64,000 nt of DNA from Desulfobotulus mexicanus (GCF_006175995.1 NZ_VDMB01000001.1:227049-291048); one strand, 5' to 3'. Shown: positions 25,575 to 34,993, numbered from the stretch's first letter. The notes: generated from the letters alone by a model not told the origin. Translations and numbers: made by a program.

Positions 25575-26936
25575 TCAGGTTTTTTTGAAAAGGACAGTTT
25601 CCGGCTGCATACTGAAAACACCCATGGGCAGTTGGTCAATGAATTTTTCAAAATCCGCAGGACCCATACCGATTACGGCAAGGCGGTCTGCAATGCTGCC
25701 TTTGCTGGATTCAGGAAAAACACCGGACTGAAAACGGGACATGATGATGTCAGCAGCATGGACAATATAGGCCAGCTTGTCCCCGTCTTTTCCTTCTTCG
25801 GGGCTGTGGTGGTGCCGGATGGCGTGGATGAGGTTTCCCGGGAAGGCCCATTTCAGACCCAGTTTGGCTCCCACTTCACAGTGATCCACACCAAGTATAC
25901 GTTTTTCCACTTCGAGAATGCGGTGGTTTTCCTTTTTCATGCCCCTGTAAAAGAGGGGGCAGGCGGAGGTGATGTGCTGATCCAGCACCACCATGCCTAT
26001 ATCATGGAGCAGGCCCGCAGTATAGGCTGTGGCCCTGTGGGCAGCACCCGTATGGGCGGCAAGCTGATCGGCCACAATGGCCGTGCCCATGGCATGGTGA
26101 AAAAGGCCGCCCTTGCACAGGGAATATACGGAATCGCTTTGCCTGTAAAAGGTTTTTAGGGAAGAAGAAATAATGGATTTAATGAGGGCATCCTGTCCCA
26201 GCAGAATAAGGGCGTCATCAATGGAGGCTACCTGATTGCGTCCCGAATACAGGGCTGCATTGCACATGCGCAGGGTCTGGGCGGTAATCACCTGATCCTT
26301 GCGGACTTCTGCGGCAATGGTTTTGAAATCTGCTTCTTCCGATGTCACCATGCGCAGGATTTTTAAGGCAACCTGGGGAATGGGTTTGAGCCCTGTGACA
26401 CTGGCGGCAATGGCATCTGCCGAAGGGGCTGTATAGTGGAAGGCTTCTTCGGGATCCCGCAGCAGGCCGGAGGGGCAGATGCGGTTTTTGCCGGTGTTCA
26501 GATCCAGCTCCAGGGTACAGGTGAAAAAGCCACCGGTTTCCGAAGCATTGACGGGGATATTGTATCTTTTCAGAAGCTCGTGTACCTTTTCTGCGGTTCG
26601 GCCACCGATATCTAAGGCCATATCCTGCTCACTCACCGGACCCACAAGGGCACCACCGGCAACGGTGGCGCGCATGTTGTCCGGATGGGCTCCCTTTTCA
26701 ATGAGGGCTTTGAGGAAGGCAGGGACACCGGTACTGGCGTATTTCCCGGGGTGTGTGTCCGATGCACCGGATACGGGTTCGGGCAAAAGGATATGCAGAA
26801 GTCCCCCTATACCTGCCACTGTATCATAGATGGAGACACCCACACAGGTACCCAGAAGGGCTTTCAGGATCAGGGGCTGTCTGCCTGCGGCAACCAGGAA
26901 CTGGCCAGATGCCACATAGTGAATATTGGATTCCAT
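25575..26936 (-). CDS. CheD-HDOD fusion protein
   Basis: 453 residues. Residues 1-160 are CheD-like (chemoreceptor glutamine deamidase), with the nucleophile C31 in GTCVGV and H48 seventeen residues later, the spacing of known CheD. The position that is Thr six residues before the Cys in Thermotoga CheD is Lys here (K25), so activity is uncertain. Residues ~190-440 are an HDOD domain with LKPIPQVALKIL and LLHDIGM. HDOD proteins act in c-di-GMP and stress signalling. The fusion suggests a link between chemotaxis adaptation and another signalling route. No chemotaxis genes are adjacent. Confidence 0.85.
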   Translation of the reverse strand: MESNIHYVASGQFLVAAGRQPLILKALLGTCVGVSIYDTVAGIGGLLHILLPEPVSGASDTHPGKYASTGVPAFLKALIEKGAHPDNMRATVAGGALVGPVSEQDMALDIGGRTAEKVHELLKRYNIPVNASETGGFFTCTLELDLNTGKNRICPSGLLRDPEEAFHYTAPSADAIAASVTGLKPIPQVALKILRMVTSEEADFKTIAAEVRKDQVITAQTLRMCNAALYSGRNQVASIDDALILLGQDALIKSIISSSLKTFYRQSDSVYSLCKGGLFHHAMGTAIVADQLAAHTGAAHRATAYTAGLLHDIGMVVLDQHITSACPLFYRGMKKENHRILEVEKRILGVDHCEVGAKLGLKWAFPGNLIHAIRHHHSPEEGKDGDKLAYIVHAADIIMSRFQSGVFPESSKGSIADRLAVIGMGPADFEKFIDQLPMGVFSMQPETVLFKKT

Positions 26937-27137
26937 AGAGACTCCCGGTTTTTCTGGTGTATACCAGAGTATTGAAAAACATTACTCCATAGCATTTCAG
27001 TGACTTTGGATTCAAGTCTCATTCCTCCTGTATGGGAAACTGATTATTGTATTTATGTGTATGTGTTTGATTTTAAGATGTATTATTTATTGTGTTTTGA
27101 TTATGTTTGTTATGTCCCGCAATTTTTTTTTCAAGGT

Positions 27138-27230
27138 AATTATTCAGTACAATTTTCATTTGTTAAGGGTCATATTTGTCAGGCAGATACCTTTAGCAGT
27201 ACTGGTATGATAAATTTACAGAGCTGAAGA
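27138..27230 (+). repeat. Internally deleted remnant of the palindromic element
   Basis: The left end AATTATTCAGTAC (27138-27150) and the following TTTGTCAGGCAGATACC match the left ~60 bases of the full elements. The whole palindrome is missing. Near 27218 there is GAGCTGAAGAAAGT, which resembles a worn right end. It sits in the 326-base gap (26937-27262) upstream of pyrF, where I see nothing else. The right boundary is tentative. Confidence 0.6.
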
Positions 27231-27262
27231 AAGTCGTGAATCTTTACTTTTCAGGAGGTATT

Positions 27263-27994
27263 GTGTCTGTTTTATTATCAAAACATCTTGTTTTTGCGCT
27301 GGATTATCCGGATTTTGCATCGGCTGCTCCCATTCTGCCCCTCCTTGCGGGCAGGGTGGGTGTGGTGAAGATCGGGCTGGAGCTGTTTCTTGGTGAAGGG
27401 CCTGGCATTGTTTCCAGAATCAGAGATAAAAGCGGTGTGGAGGTTTTTTTAGATTTAAAGCTCCATGACATTCCCGCCACCGTGGAAAGAAGTGTGAGAA
27501 ATCTCAAAAAACTGGGGGTGGATTACCTTACCCTGCACACGGCAGGGGGCCGGGAGATGCTGTCAAAGGCTGCGGATGCCGCAGGGGACAGCATGAAGAT
27601 TCTGGGTGTCACCGTGCTCACCAGCAGCGGACTTTCCACCCTGAAGGAAACGGGGCTGGAGCTGAAAGATGATGCGGCCATGGAGGATCTGGTTAAAAAA
27701 CGGGCTGTTCTTGCCATGGAATCGGGGCTTGCCGGAGTGATATGCTCAGGTCATGAAGCCGCAGGGGTGAAGGAAAGGTGCGGAGCCGGTTTTCTTGCGG
27801 TGACACCGGGAATCCGTCCGGCATGGAGCCTTGGGACGGGTGATGACCAGAAGCGGGTCATGACACCGGAGCGGGCCCTTGCTGCGGGTGCTGATATGCT
27901 GGTGGTTGGAAGGCCCATCCGGGATGCGGCAGATCCCGGATGGGCTGTGGATCAGATTCTTAAGGAAATGGCAGCCGGAAAAGGGCCAGAATAA
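27263..27994 (+). CDS. pyrF: Orotidine 5'-phosphate decarboxylase
   Basis: 243 residues from GTG 27263. It decarboxylates OMP to UMP, the last step of pyrimidine synthesis. Catalytic motif DLKLHDIPATV, with K and D in DxKxxDI; the phosphate-binding end is TPGIRP, followed by GADMLVVGRPI. The start is chosen because AGGAGG (27253-27258) lies 4 bases before this GTG; the GTG at 27236 has no comparable site. No other pyr gene is adjacent. Confidence 0.94.
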   Translation: MSVLLSKHLVFALDYPDFASAAPILPLLAGRVGVVKIGLELFLGEGPGIVSRIRDKSGVEVFLDLKLHDIPATVERSVRNLKKLGVDYLTLHTAGGREMLSKAADAAGDSMKILGVTVLTSSGLSTLKETGLELKDDAAMEDLVKKRAVLAMESGLAGVICSGHEAAGVKERCGAGFLAVTPGIRPAWSLGTGDDQKRVMTPERALAAGADMLVVGRPIRDAADPGWAVDQILKEMAAGKGPE

Positions 27995-28052
27995 AAAGCA
28001 GTACGCCCATAATCAGGGCAAAGCGTAGCTGGTCCGGCGTGAAGGCTTTCAT
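27960..28052 (-). CDS. Possible 30-residue single-pass membrane peptide
   Basis: A short frame I found by reading the strand directly: ATG at 28052 to TAA at 27960, encoding MKAFTPDQLRFALIMGVLLF and ten more residues ending LPFP. It has a charged start and one hydrophobic helix. It begins 6 bases after the aspartate kinase stop, and its last ~35 bases overlap the end of convergent pyrF. No ribosome site is evident. Support is limited to layout and hydrophobicity. Confidence 0.3.
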   Translation of the reverse strand: MKAFTPDQLRFALIMGVLLFILALFRLPFP

Positions 28053-28057
28053 TGATT

Positions 28058-29290
28058 TCAGTTGAGGCATTCTTCGGGTCTGTCAAGACCGAAGGCTGTG
28101 TGCAGGGCACGCACGGCCAGTTCTGTATACTTTTCCTCTATGATACAGGAAATGCGGATTTCAGACGTGCTGATCATGATCATATTGATGTTTTCCTCAC
28201 ACATGGCGGCAAACATTTTGGAAGCCACGCCGGAGTGATTTTTCATGCCCACACCTATGACGGAAACCTTGGCAATGTTGGGGTCTGCCATGACTTCTTC
28301 GGCACCGATTTCTTCGGCCACCTTTTTACTGATTTCGAGGGCGTCCCGGATATCCGTCTTGGGAACGGTAAAGGTAAAGTCTGTGATATTACCGGACCGG
28401 GTATTCTGGATGATCATGTCCACGAGGATACCGGCCTCGGCAATGGGGTTTAAGATTCTGAAGGCAATTCCCGGACGGTCAGGTACTCCCTTGAGGGTGA
28501 TTCTTGCCTCATTCTTGTTGCAGGTAACGCCGGAAACCACCAGGCGTTCCATATCCGCATCTTCCTGCATGACCATGGTTCCCTCCTCATCCTTGAAGGA
28601 TGATCTTACGTGTACGGGCACATTGTATTTTTTTGCAAATTCCACAGACCGGATCTGCAGCACCTTGGCACCGAGGCTTGCCATTTCCAGCATTTCATCG
28701 TAGCTGACTCTGGAGAGCTTCCGGGCTTTTTTGCAGATATTGGGATCCGTTGTATATACACCGTCCACATCTGTATAGATTTCACAGGTATCTGCCTTGA
28801 GTGCTGCGGCAATGGCCACGGCGGAGGTGTCGGAGCCACCCCGGCCCAGGGTGGTGATGTTGCCTTGGGCATCGCTGCCCTGAAAGCCTGCCACAATGAC
28901 AATCTGTCCGTCATCGAGGAGGCTGCGGATACGGGAGGCTCCGATGTTGAGGATGCGGGCTGCACCGCAGGAGCAGTCCGTGACTACTTCCGCCTGGAAT
29001 CCCAGCAGGGATGTGGCCTGATATCCCATGCATTTTAAAATCATGGCCAGCAGAGCCACGGTGGTCTGCTCCCCTGTGGCCAGAAGAACATCCATTTCCC
29101 GTTTATCCGGTCTTTCGCAGGCCTCCTCGGCCATGGCAATCAGTCTGTCCGTGGTGCCGGACATGGCGGAAAGTACCACCACCACCTTGTCTCCGGCATC
29201 ATAGGTTCTGGCAACCCTGCGGGCGACATTGCGTATGCGGTCAATGTCGCCGACGGAAGTGCCTCCGTACTTCTGTACGATCAGTCCCAT
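28058..29290 (-). CDS. lysC: Aspartate kinase
   Basis: 410 residues. It phosphorylates aspartate, opening the lysine/threonine/methionine pathway. The kinase core starts [12 protein letters not shown] and contains [16 protein letters not shown]; two ACT domains follow (about 265-405), so feedback inhibition by lysine and/or threonine is expected. Length is that of the single-chain alpha type. AAGGAGGAG precedes the ATG. A terminator separates it from tsaE upstream, so it has its own promoter in 29291-29382. The symbol follows the usual name for this subclass. Confidence 0.93.
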   Translation of the reverse strand: MGLIVQKYGGTSVGDIDRIRNVARRVARTYDAGDKVVVVLSAMSGTTDRLIAMAEEACERPDKREMDVLLATGEQTTVALLAMILKCMGYQATSLLGFQAEVVTDCSCGAARILNIGASRIRSLLDDGQIVIVAGFQGSDAQGNITTLGRGGSDTSAVAIAAALKADTCEIYTDVDGVYTTDPNICKKARKLSRVSYDEMLEMASLGAKVLQIRSVEFAKKYNVPVHVRSSFKDEEGTMVMQEDADMERLVVSGVTCNKNEARITLKGVPDRPGIAFRILNPIAEAGILVDMIIQNTRSGNITDFTFTVPKTDIRDALEISKKVAEEIGAEEVMADPNIAKVSVIGVGMKNHSGVASKMFAAMCEENINMIMISTSEIRISCIIEEKYTELAVRALHTAFGLDRPEECLN

Positions 29291-29382
29291 GACGAAACTC
29301 CTCCTTCGAGGCCTAAAAAAATATCAGTATAAGCCGGATACGCAGGCGAAAAACCCTGATGCTGAAAGGGTGTCCAAAGCCC

Positions 29383-29424
29383 AAAAAAAGCCTTTTCCTT
29401 TTAAATTTATAAGGAGAGGCTTTT
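29383..29424 (-). terminator. Intrinsic terminator after tsaE
   Basis: On the minus strand AAAAGCCTCTCCTTA pairs with the complementary TAAAAGGAAAAGGCTTTT, ending in a T7 run at 29383-29389. It closes the leftward phoH-to-tsaE unit just before lysC. Confidence 0.8.
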
Positions 29425-29446
29425 CATCAGGTATCCTTATCCGGTT

Positions 29447-29932
29447 TTATTCCGGATGGCTGACTTGTTGCCAGCTCCTTAGCAGATCCTGAAAATGAAG
29501 TCCAGAGGCCTGTGCACGGATAGTCCGTTCACTTTCCCCATGGATTTCTATACGGATTTCAAGGTCAAAGATTTCCATACCTTCCATGCGTTCAGCCCAT
29601 TCCACTACGGTGACGGCTTCCGAGGCCATGAGTTCATAAAGGCCGATGTCAAAAACCTCGTCGCTGTGGGAAAGTCGGTAAAGATCTGCATGGTGCAGGG
29701 GCAGCCGGGCTTCATAGGAATGGATCAGGGCATAGGAGGGGCTTGTTACATAGCTGCCTTCGGCCACGCCAAGGCCTGAGGCAAGGCCCTGAACAAAGTG
29801 GGTTTTTCCGGCTCCCAGATCACCGTAAAGGGCAATGCGGCATGGGGTCTGAATCCGCAGCCCCAAGCTTTCAGCAAGTCTGAAGCTTTCTTCCGGAGAG
29901 TGGCTTTTCCGTGTGATGCTCAGGGTTTCCAT
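29447..29932 (-). CDS. tsaE: tRNA threonylcarbamoyladenosine biosynthesis ATPase
   Basis: 161 residues from ATG 29932. TsaE is the ATPase partner of TsaB/TsaD in making t6A at position 37 of ANN-decoding tRNAs. Walker A is GDLGAGKTHF, followed by VTSPSYALIHSY (switch-like region) and VVEWAERM. A longer frame to 30118 lies inside the upstream nnr gene, so the short start, 13 bases inside that gene, is preferred. It ends the operon. Confidence 0.93.
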   Translation of the reverse strand: METLSITRKSHSPEESFRLAESLGLRIQTPCRIALYGDLGAGKTHFVQGLASGLGVAEGSYVTSPSYALIHSYEARLPLHHADLYRLSHSDEVFDIGLYELMASEAVTVVEWAERMEGMEIFDLEIRIEIHGESERTIRAQASGLHFQDLLRSWQQVSHPE

Positions 29933-31488
29933 TGTGATCCTGTGGTGATTATTTTGAAAATTTCCGGAAGGACTGCCGCCACTTCCGATGGGAGATACCC
30001 TTGGGGGCCCTGTTTTTCCGCCAGATGATCCGCAGCCATGCCGTGTAAAAAAGCAGCAAGGGGAGCTGCCGTATCTGCAGCCTTGCCCTGGGCCATGAGC
30101 CCTGCAAGGATACCGCACAACACGTCACCGGAGCCTCCCGTGGCCATGCCGGGGTTTCCTTTTGTTATGATGCGGCAGATGCCGTCCGGAGTTGCTGCTA
30201 CGGTAGAAGCACCCTTGAGCAGAAGGTGGCAGCCCTTTTCTAAGGCAAAATTGCTGGCGGCACTGATACGGTCTTCCTGCACGGCCTGAACGGACATGCC
30301 GCAGAGCCTTGCCATTTCTCCGGGATGGGGCGTGAGTACGCAGGCTTCTTTTTTGCGGGAGAGCAGATCCATGAGCTCCCCATGCAGGGCCAGCAGATTC
30401 AGGGCATCGGCATCCAGTACCAGGGGCAGGGAACTTTCCAGAAGGATGCGGAGTATGGCTGCAGCTGTTTTCCCCGTACCCATGCCCGGTCCTGCGGCGG
30501 CAAGGCTTTTGCCCTCAAGCATGGGAATGAGACTTTCCGCAGCTTTTTTGCAAAAGCCTTTAGCATTGCCGTTAAGACCCTGCACCATGATTTCCGGGAG
30601 CATTCCCGGAAGGGGCAGGCTGCTTTCCGGTACGGCAAGGCTTATGAGGCCGCAGCCGGAGCGGAGGGCAGCAGTGGCTGCCAGTACGGCTGCTCCCCTT
30701 GTGGCAGGGGCTCCGCCCACAAGGAGGATATGTCCGAAATGCCCCTTGTGACTGGCTGCTGATCGCTCAGGCAGTTGAGCAGCTGCCCATTTTTCTGTAA
30801 CCTGCTCCAGACTGCAAGGGTATTTCTGGCTGATGATACCCGGTATGCCGATATCCACCACATGGATTGTTCCGCTGTGACTGCGGCCCGGCTCCAGAAG
30901 AAGGCCGGGTTTGGCAAACCCGAAGGTGATGGTATGGCTGGCCTTCAGGGCCATACCCTGTATGGCTCCGGTATCCGCATGGATGCCGGATGGAATATCC
31001 AGACTCACCACAGGTATGCCTGATTCTGTAACCGTCTCCATGAGTTTTGCATAAAAGCCCTGTACGGGGCGATCCAGTCCTATGCCGAAAAGGGCATCCA
31101 CAAAGAGATCTGCCTTAAAGAGTTTTTGTTCAAGGTTTTTCAGGGCAGCCTCATCCTCTGCCATAAAAACTCTGCCACCGGCCTTTTCATAAAGACTTTT
31201 ATTGATGCGGCTTTCAGGGCTGAGTTTTTCAGCAGAACCCGCCAGCAGAACATGGATATCAGTGTTCCAGCCCAGAAGGTAGCGGGCAGCCACCCAGCCG
31301 TCACCGCCATTATTGCCCGTGCCGCAGAGGACCAGAACAGACATTTTTCTGAGGGGGAAGTTTTCAAAAATGATGCGGCCGGACTCCCGGCCTGCGGTTT
31401 CCATGAGGATGCGGCCTGGAAGTCCGAAGATTTCAATGGTGTCTTTATCCATGGCAGCCATGATGGCAGCACTTACAAGCCGCTTCAT
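29920..31488 (-). CDS. nnr: Bifunctional NAD(P)H-hydrate epimerase / ADP-dependent dehydratase
   Basis: 522 residues. The N-terminal YjeF_N domain (about 1-215) epimerises hydrated NAD(P)H (GTGNNGGDGWVAAR motif). The C-terminal ribokinase-like domain (about 225-515) dehydrates the S form with ADP (LTPHPGEMARL, then GNPGMATGGSGDVLCG). Together they repair damaged nicotinamide cofactors. Length matches bacterial Nnr. It sits 3 bases after the pdxJ stop and overlaps tsaE, a frequent pairing in bacteria. Confidence 0.95.
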   Translation of the reverse strand: MKRLVSAAIMAAMDKDTIEIFGLPGRILMETAGRESGRIIFENFPLRKMSVLVLCGTGNNGGDGWVAARYLLGWNTDIHVLLAGSAEKLSPESRINKSLYEKAGGRVFMAEDEAALKNLEQKLFKADLFVDALFGIGLDRPVQGFYAKLMETVTESGIPVVSLDIPSGIHADTGAIQGMALKASHTITFGFAKPGLLLEPGRSHSGTIHVVDIGIPGIISQKYPCSLEQVTEKWAAAQLPERSAASHKGHFGHILLVGGAPATRGAAVLAATAALRSGCGLISLAVPESSLPLPGMLPEIMVQGLNGNAKGFCKKAAESLIPMLEGKSLAAAGPGMGTGKTAAAILRILLESSLPLVLDADALNLLALHGELMDLLSRKKEACVLTPHPGEMARLCGMSVQAVQEDRISAASNFALEKGCHLLLKGASTVAATPDGICRIITKGNPGMATGGSGDVLCGILAGLMAQGKAADTAAPLAAFLHGMAADHLAEKQGPQGYLPSEVAAVLPEIFKIITTGSQWKP

Positions 31489-31491
31489 ACC

Positions 31492-32211
31492 TTAAAGTTC
31501 CCGGATCAGTTCAGCCATGCGACGGACGGCATTTTCCATGCCCACAAGGGCGGCATGGGATACAATGCTGTGACCAATACTGAACTCATCAATTTCATGG
31601 ACACCTTTAAAGGCCTGGATGGAGCGGTAGCAGATGCCGTGGCCGGCATTTACACCAAGGCCGATTTCTTTTCCCCTGCGGGCGGCCATCAGAAGGGCTT
31701 CAAAGGCCTTTGCTTTTTCTCTGGTGTCTGTGGTGTCGCAGAAAACTCCCGTATGGAGTTCCACATATCGGGCTCCCACGGCTTTGGATGCTTCAATCTG
31801 GGCTATATCCGGATCCACAAAAAGACAGGTGGGAATCCCCGCACTTTTTAAGGTTTCTATGGCATTGGTGACGGTGGCCCGATGGGCCAGCACATCCAGT
31901 CCGCCTTCGGTGGTGACCTCCTGTCTGCGTTCCGGCACAAGGGTCACAAGGTCCGGCAGGATTTCAAGGGCAAATTCCAGCATTTCAGAAGTGGCGCCCA
32001 TTTCAAGGATCAGCCGGGTCTGTACCGTATCCCTGAGGATGCGCACGTCCCTTTCCTTGATGTGCCGCCGGTCTTCCCGCAGATGTACCACAATGGCATC
32101 GGCACCGGCCAGTTCAGCGATGACGGCGGCGGCCACTGGATCCGGGTAGTTGGTTTTCCGGGCTTCCCTGAGGGTTGCAATGTGATCCACATTTACGGCG
32201 AGTCTGGGCAT
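31492..32211 (-). CDS. pdxJ: Pyridoxine 5'-phosphate synthase
   Basis: 239 residues. It condenses 1-deoxyxylulose 5-phosphate and aminoacetone phosphate to pyridoxine 5'-phosphate. The start MPRLAVNVDHIATLREARK, with DHIATLR, and VHLREDRRHI are diagnostic. The catalytic Glu/His in ELHTGVF and the late GLGVNAGHG phosphate loop are present. AAGGAGG precedes the ATG. It sits between ybeY and nnr, with gaps of 24 and 3 bases. Confidence 0.96.
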   Translation of the reverse strand: MPRLAVNVDHIATLREARKTNYPDPVAAAVIAELAGADAIVVHLREDRRHIKERDVRILRDTVQTRLILEMGATSEMLEFALEILPDLVTLVPERRQEVTTEGGLDVLAHRATVTNAIETLKSAGIPTCLFVDPDIAQIEASKAVGARYVELHTGVFCDTTDTREKAKAFEALLMAARRGKEIGLGVNAGHGICYRSIQAFKGVHEIDEFSIGHSIVSHAALVGMENAVRRMAELIREL

Positions 32212-32235
32212 GGGAACCTCCTTGGGTTTTAAGGG

Positions 32236-32703
32236 TCAGGGGTCAAGCCATCCTGCAAGTTGCTCATTGTTTTCCAGCATGCGAACCAGTTCCGTACTCT
32301 TAACTTCCATCTCGGCTTCTGCATCCGGGCCTTTTTCATGGTCAAAGCCCACAAGGTGGAGAATGCCGTGTACCATAAGCTGGGTGATGCGGACATCGGG
32401 GTTCATTTCCCACTCTCTGGCTTCCTTCAGGGCTGTTTCCGTGGAAATTACAACATCCCCCAGCAGTTCCGGGTTGATGTCGGAAAATTCCCCCTCATTC
32501 ATGGCAAAGGCCAGAACATTGGTACTTTTATCCGCATTTCTGTATTCAAGGTTGATTTCCCGCATGGCTTCATCATCCACGAAGAGAAGGGAGAGTTCCG
32601 CCTCAGGAAATCCCAAGGCGCTTAAGATGCGCATCGCCTTTTCCGTCAGGATCTCTTCTTTGAGCATCATCAGATTCTGGGAGTTGTCGATCTGTATGGG
32701 CAT
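32236..32703 (-). CDS. ybeY: Endoribonuclease YbeY
   Basis: 155 residues from ATG 32703. A zinc-dependent RNase used in 16S rRNA maturation and ribosome quality control. The metal site is HGILHLVGFDH (HxxxHxxxxxH), complete here. The conserved N-terminal segments and length fit. The start at 32703 has AGAAG close upstream and AGGAGG a little further; a longer frame to 32796 is unlike the family. The first ~100 bases overlap the end of the upstream 7TM-HD gene in another frame. Confidence 0.94.
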   Translation of the reverse strand: MPIQIDNSQNLMMLKEEILTEKAMRILSALGFPEAELSLLFVDDEAMREINLEYRNADKSTNVLAFAMNEGEFSDINPELLGDVVISTETALKEAREWEMNPDVRITQLMVHGILHLVGFDHEKGPDAEAEMEVKSTELVRMLENNEQLAGWLDP

Positions 32704-34993
32704 GTTTTTTCTTCTGTCCTCCTGGGGCAGCACTTTCCGCATACTCAATGCGGTGGTGATAGATACCCGTAAGAATTTTGTTGAAACTTCGGGCAATTCT
32801 GTGCAGGTCTCTTAAAGTTATGTCGCATTCATCCAGCTGGGAATCTGAAAAAATATTATTGATCATTTTCTGGACCAGCCCCTGTATTCGGGCTCCTGTG
32901 GGATTTTCCAGGGTGCGGGAAGCCGCCTCTACCACATCAGCCAGCATGACAATGGCTGCTTCCCGGCTCTGGGGTCTGGGGCCGGGGTAGCGGTAGTCAT
33001 CGGCATTGATGTTATCCGCCTCTCCCTTGAGGGTCTTGGCCTTTTCATAGAAAAATTTGATAAGGCTGCGTCCATGGTGCTGGGCGATGATGTCTGTGAT
33101 GGCTTCTCCCAGCTTGTGCTGCTTTGCCATGGAGACACCATCCCGCACATGGGTAATGAGGATGAGGGCAGACATGGAAGGGGCCAGTTTATCGTGGCTG
33201 TTTTTGCCTCCCCCCTGATTTTCTATGAAATAAAGGGGTTTTGAGAGTTTGCCGATGTCGTGATAATAACCCCCCACCCTTGCCAGCAGTGAGTTGGCAC
33301 CGATTTCCGAAGCAGCAGCTTCCGCAAGGGTTCCCACAATCATGGCGTGATTGTAGGTTCCGGGTGCTTCCAGCATTAGCCTTCTCAGCAGAGGCTGGTC
33401 CGGGTTGGCCAGTTCTAAAAGTTTGATGTCTGTGGTGTAGTCAAAAAGAATTTCCAGGAGGGGGGCCATTCCCGCCGTCAGAATTCCTGAAAGCATACCG
33501 CCGGTAAAGGCCAAGATCAGGGTCCAGGCCATCAGTGTGGGTGAATAACTTTCCATCTGCAGAAAAAGACCTATGGCCAGGGCCATCTGAAAAAGGCCCA
33601 GCTTCCAGCCCGCTTTGACAAATACCTTGCGTTCCTTGCAGTTCTGCATCCAGTAGGCACCCATGGCACTGCTGAGGATGAAGAAGAAAGCCAGGGGAAG
33701 ATCCGCCTTAAGGGTAATGGCCACGAGACTGCCAAGGATCAGGGCAAAGGGCAGGCCCTGTGTCATGGAGAAGAAAAGACAGGCCAGCATGGCGGCTCCG
33801 GCCACGGGCAGGGCCATGAGCAGAGGCGCAGATGTCGCAAAGGTGCCTGCTTCACTGATCATGGGCTGGATCAGGATATGAAATCCCTTGGACATGGCCA
33901 GTACACTGATGAGTACAGAGCTTAGAAAAAAGATGTTTTTGTTGGGATTCCGGGTATGGGACAGGGGACGGCGGAAACAGAGGCAGTAGCCGGTCAGAAG
34001 AATGAAAAGGCTGAGAAGGAGGCTGCCGGAATTGCTTCGGAAAATATCCTGGGTACGGATCTGGGAAGCCAGGGCGTCCAGCTTTATTTTATGCAGATCC
34101 GTGACCCTTTCCCCTTCCCGGAGGAGCATTTCATCTGCTTTGATCTGGTAGAGAACGGGTTTGGCAAGGATTGTGGCTTCCTGTATCCGTTTCTGGGTTT
34201 CGCTGCGGTTCAGGGTAATATTGGGTCGGATAAGCCTCTGGCTGAGGTCCACAATGAGGTTTATATGGTTGTAGTGCATGCCCCGGAGCAGGGGTTCTCC
34301 CACAATGCGGACCATGGTCCGGGCTTGATCGGGCCCGTAAAAACGACGCAGATTGGTTTCTGTGCTTTCCTTTTCGGAATCCAGGGTTCTCAGGTTTATA
34401 CCCCTGTCCTGCTCTTCCAGCAGAATGTTTTTATTGGCAACCACACCGTTTTCAAAGATGGCCCTCAGTATTTCTGTTATTTTATCTTCTATGTCCTGGG
34501 AAAATTTTTCCCTTTCCAGCAGCCTGAAGGCACCGTCGCTGACGGGAATTCCCAGCAGATTCTCAAAGCGGGGCTTGGCGGCCCATATTTTCTGGGAGCG
34601 GATGTTTTCAGGTGGCGTTGGTGTTATACCTTCCACCGGAAGAGGCAGAGGTAGTTCGAGAATACTGCGCATTTCCTGAAATCCGGACTGTACACCGCTG
34701 ATGGTCCGGTTGCCCATGGTTGCATCAAGGTCATATACCGTGAGTACGGCTGCTGCGGCCAGTTGACGGCTGGTTTCCGTGGCTTCACTGTTTTCAATGA
34801 TGAAATCCCTGGGAGCCTTGATGTTTCTCGGTGCCACATCCCCGATTTCCAGATGGTAATAAAGGGAAGGCATTCCGGGTATCAGCATCAGGGCAAGGGA
34901 GGCCATAATCAAAGAAAGCATACCCAGCCGGACACCGTTATTGGTTCCGAGAAAACGGGCCACAGCTTTTTTCCGTTGGGAAATATTCGTCAT
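32603..34993 (-). CDS. 7TM-HD family cyclic-dinucleotide phosphohydrolase (PgpH type)
   Basis: 796 residues. An N-terminal helix and a ~270-residue extracytoplasmic 7TMR-HD domain (25-300) are followed by seven membrane helices (about 305-510) and an intracellular HDIG domain with GGYYHDIGK, an LAPSMSALILITHV stretch and IIAQHHG. PgpH of Listeria degrades c-di-AMP; the substrate here could be c-di-AMP or another cyclic dinucleotide. The last ~50 residues are polar and lie over the ybeY start (100-base overlap). Its start overlaps the phoH stop by four bases. Confidence 0.9.
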   Translation of the reverse strand: MTNISQRKKAVARFLGTNNGVRLGMLSLIMASLALMLIPGMPSLYYHLEIGDVAPRNIKAPRDFIIENSEATETSRQLAAAAVLTVYDLDATMGNRTISGVQSGFQEMRSILELPLPLPVEGITPTPPENIRSQKIWAAKPRFENLLGIPVSDGAFRLLEREKFSQDIEDKITEILRAIFENGVVANKNILLEEQDRGINLRTLDSEKESTETNLRRFYGPDQARTMVRIVGEPLLRGMHYNHINLIVDLSQRLIRPNITLNRSETQKRIQEATILAKPVLYQIKADEMLLREGERVTDLHKIKLDALASQIRTQDIFRSNSGSLLLSLFILLTGYCLCFRRPLSHTRNPNKNIFFLSSVLISVLAMSKGFHILIQPMISEAGTFATSAPLLMALPVAGAAMLACLFFSMTQGLPFALILGSLVAITLKADLPLAFFFILSSAMGAYWMQNCKERKVFVKAGWKLGLFQMALAIGLFLQMESYSPTLMAWTLILAFTGGMLSGILTAGMAPLLEILFDYTTDIKLLELANPDQPLLRRLMLEAPGTYNHAMIVGTLAEAAASEIGANSLLARVGGYYHDIGKLSKPLYFIENQGGGKNSHDKLAPSMSALILITHVRDGVSMAKQHKLGEAITDIIAQHHGRSLIKFFYEKAKTLKGEADNINADDYRYPGPRPQSREAAIVMLADVVEAASRTLENPTGARIQGLVQKMINNIFSDSQLDECDITLRDLHRIARSFNKILTGIYHHRIEYAESAAPGGQKKKHAHTDRQLPESDDAQRRDPDGKGDAHLKRLGIS

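Noticed and set aside
27236..27262. pyrF start at GTG 27236
   Set aside because: The strong AGGAGG at 27253-27258 lies after this codon and positions GTG 27263.
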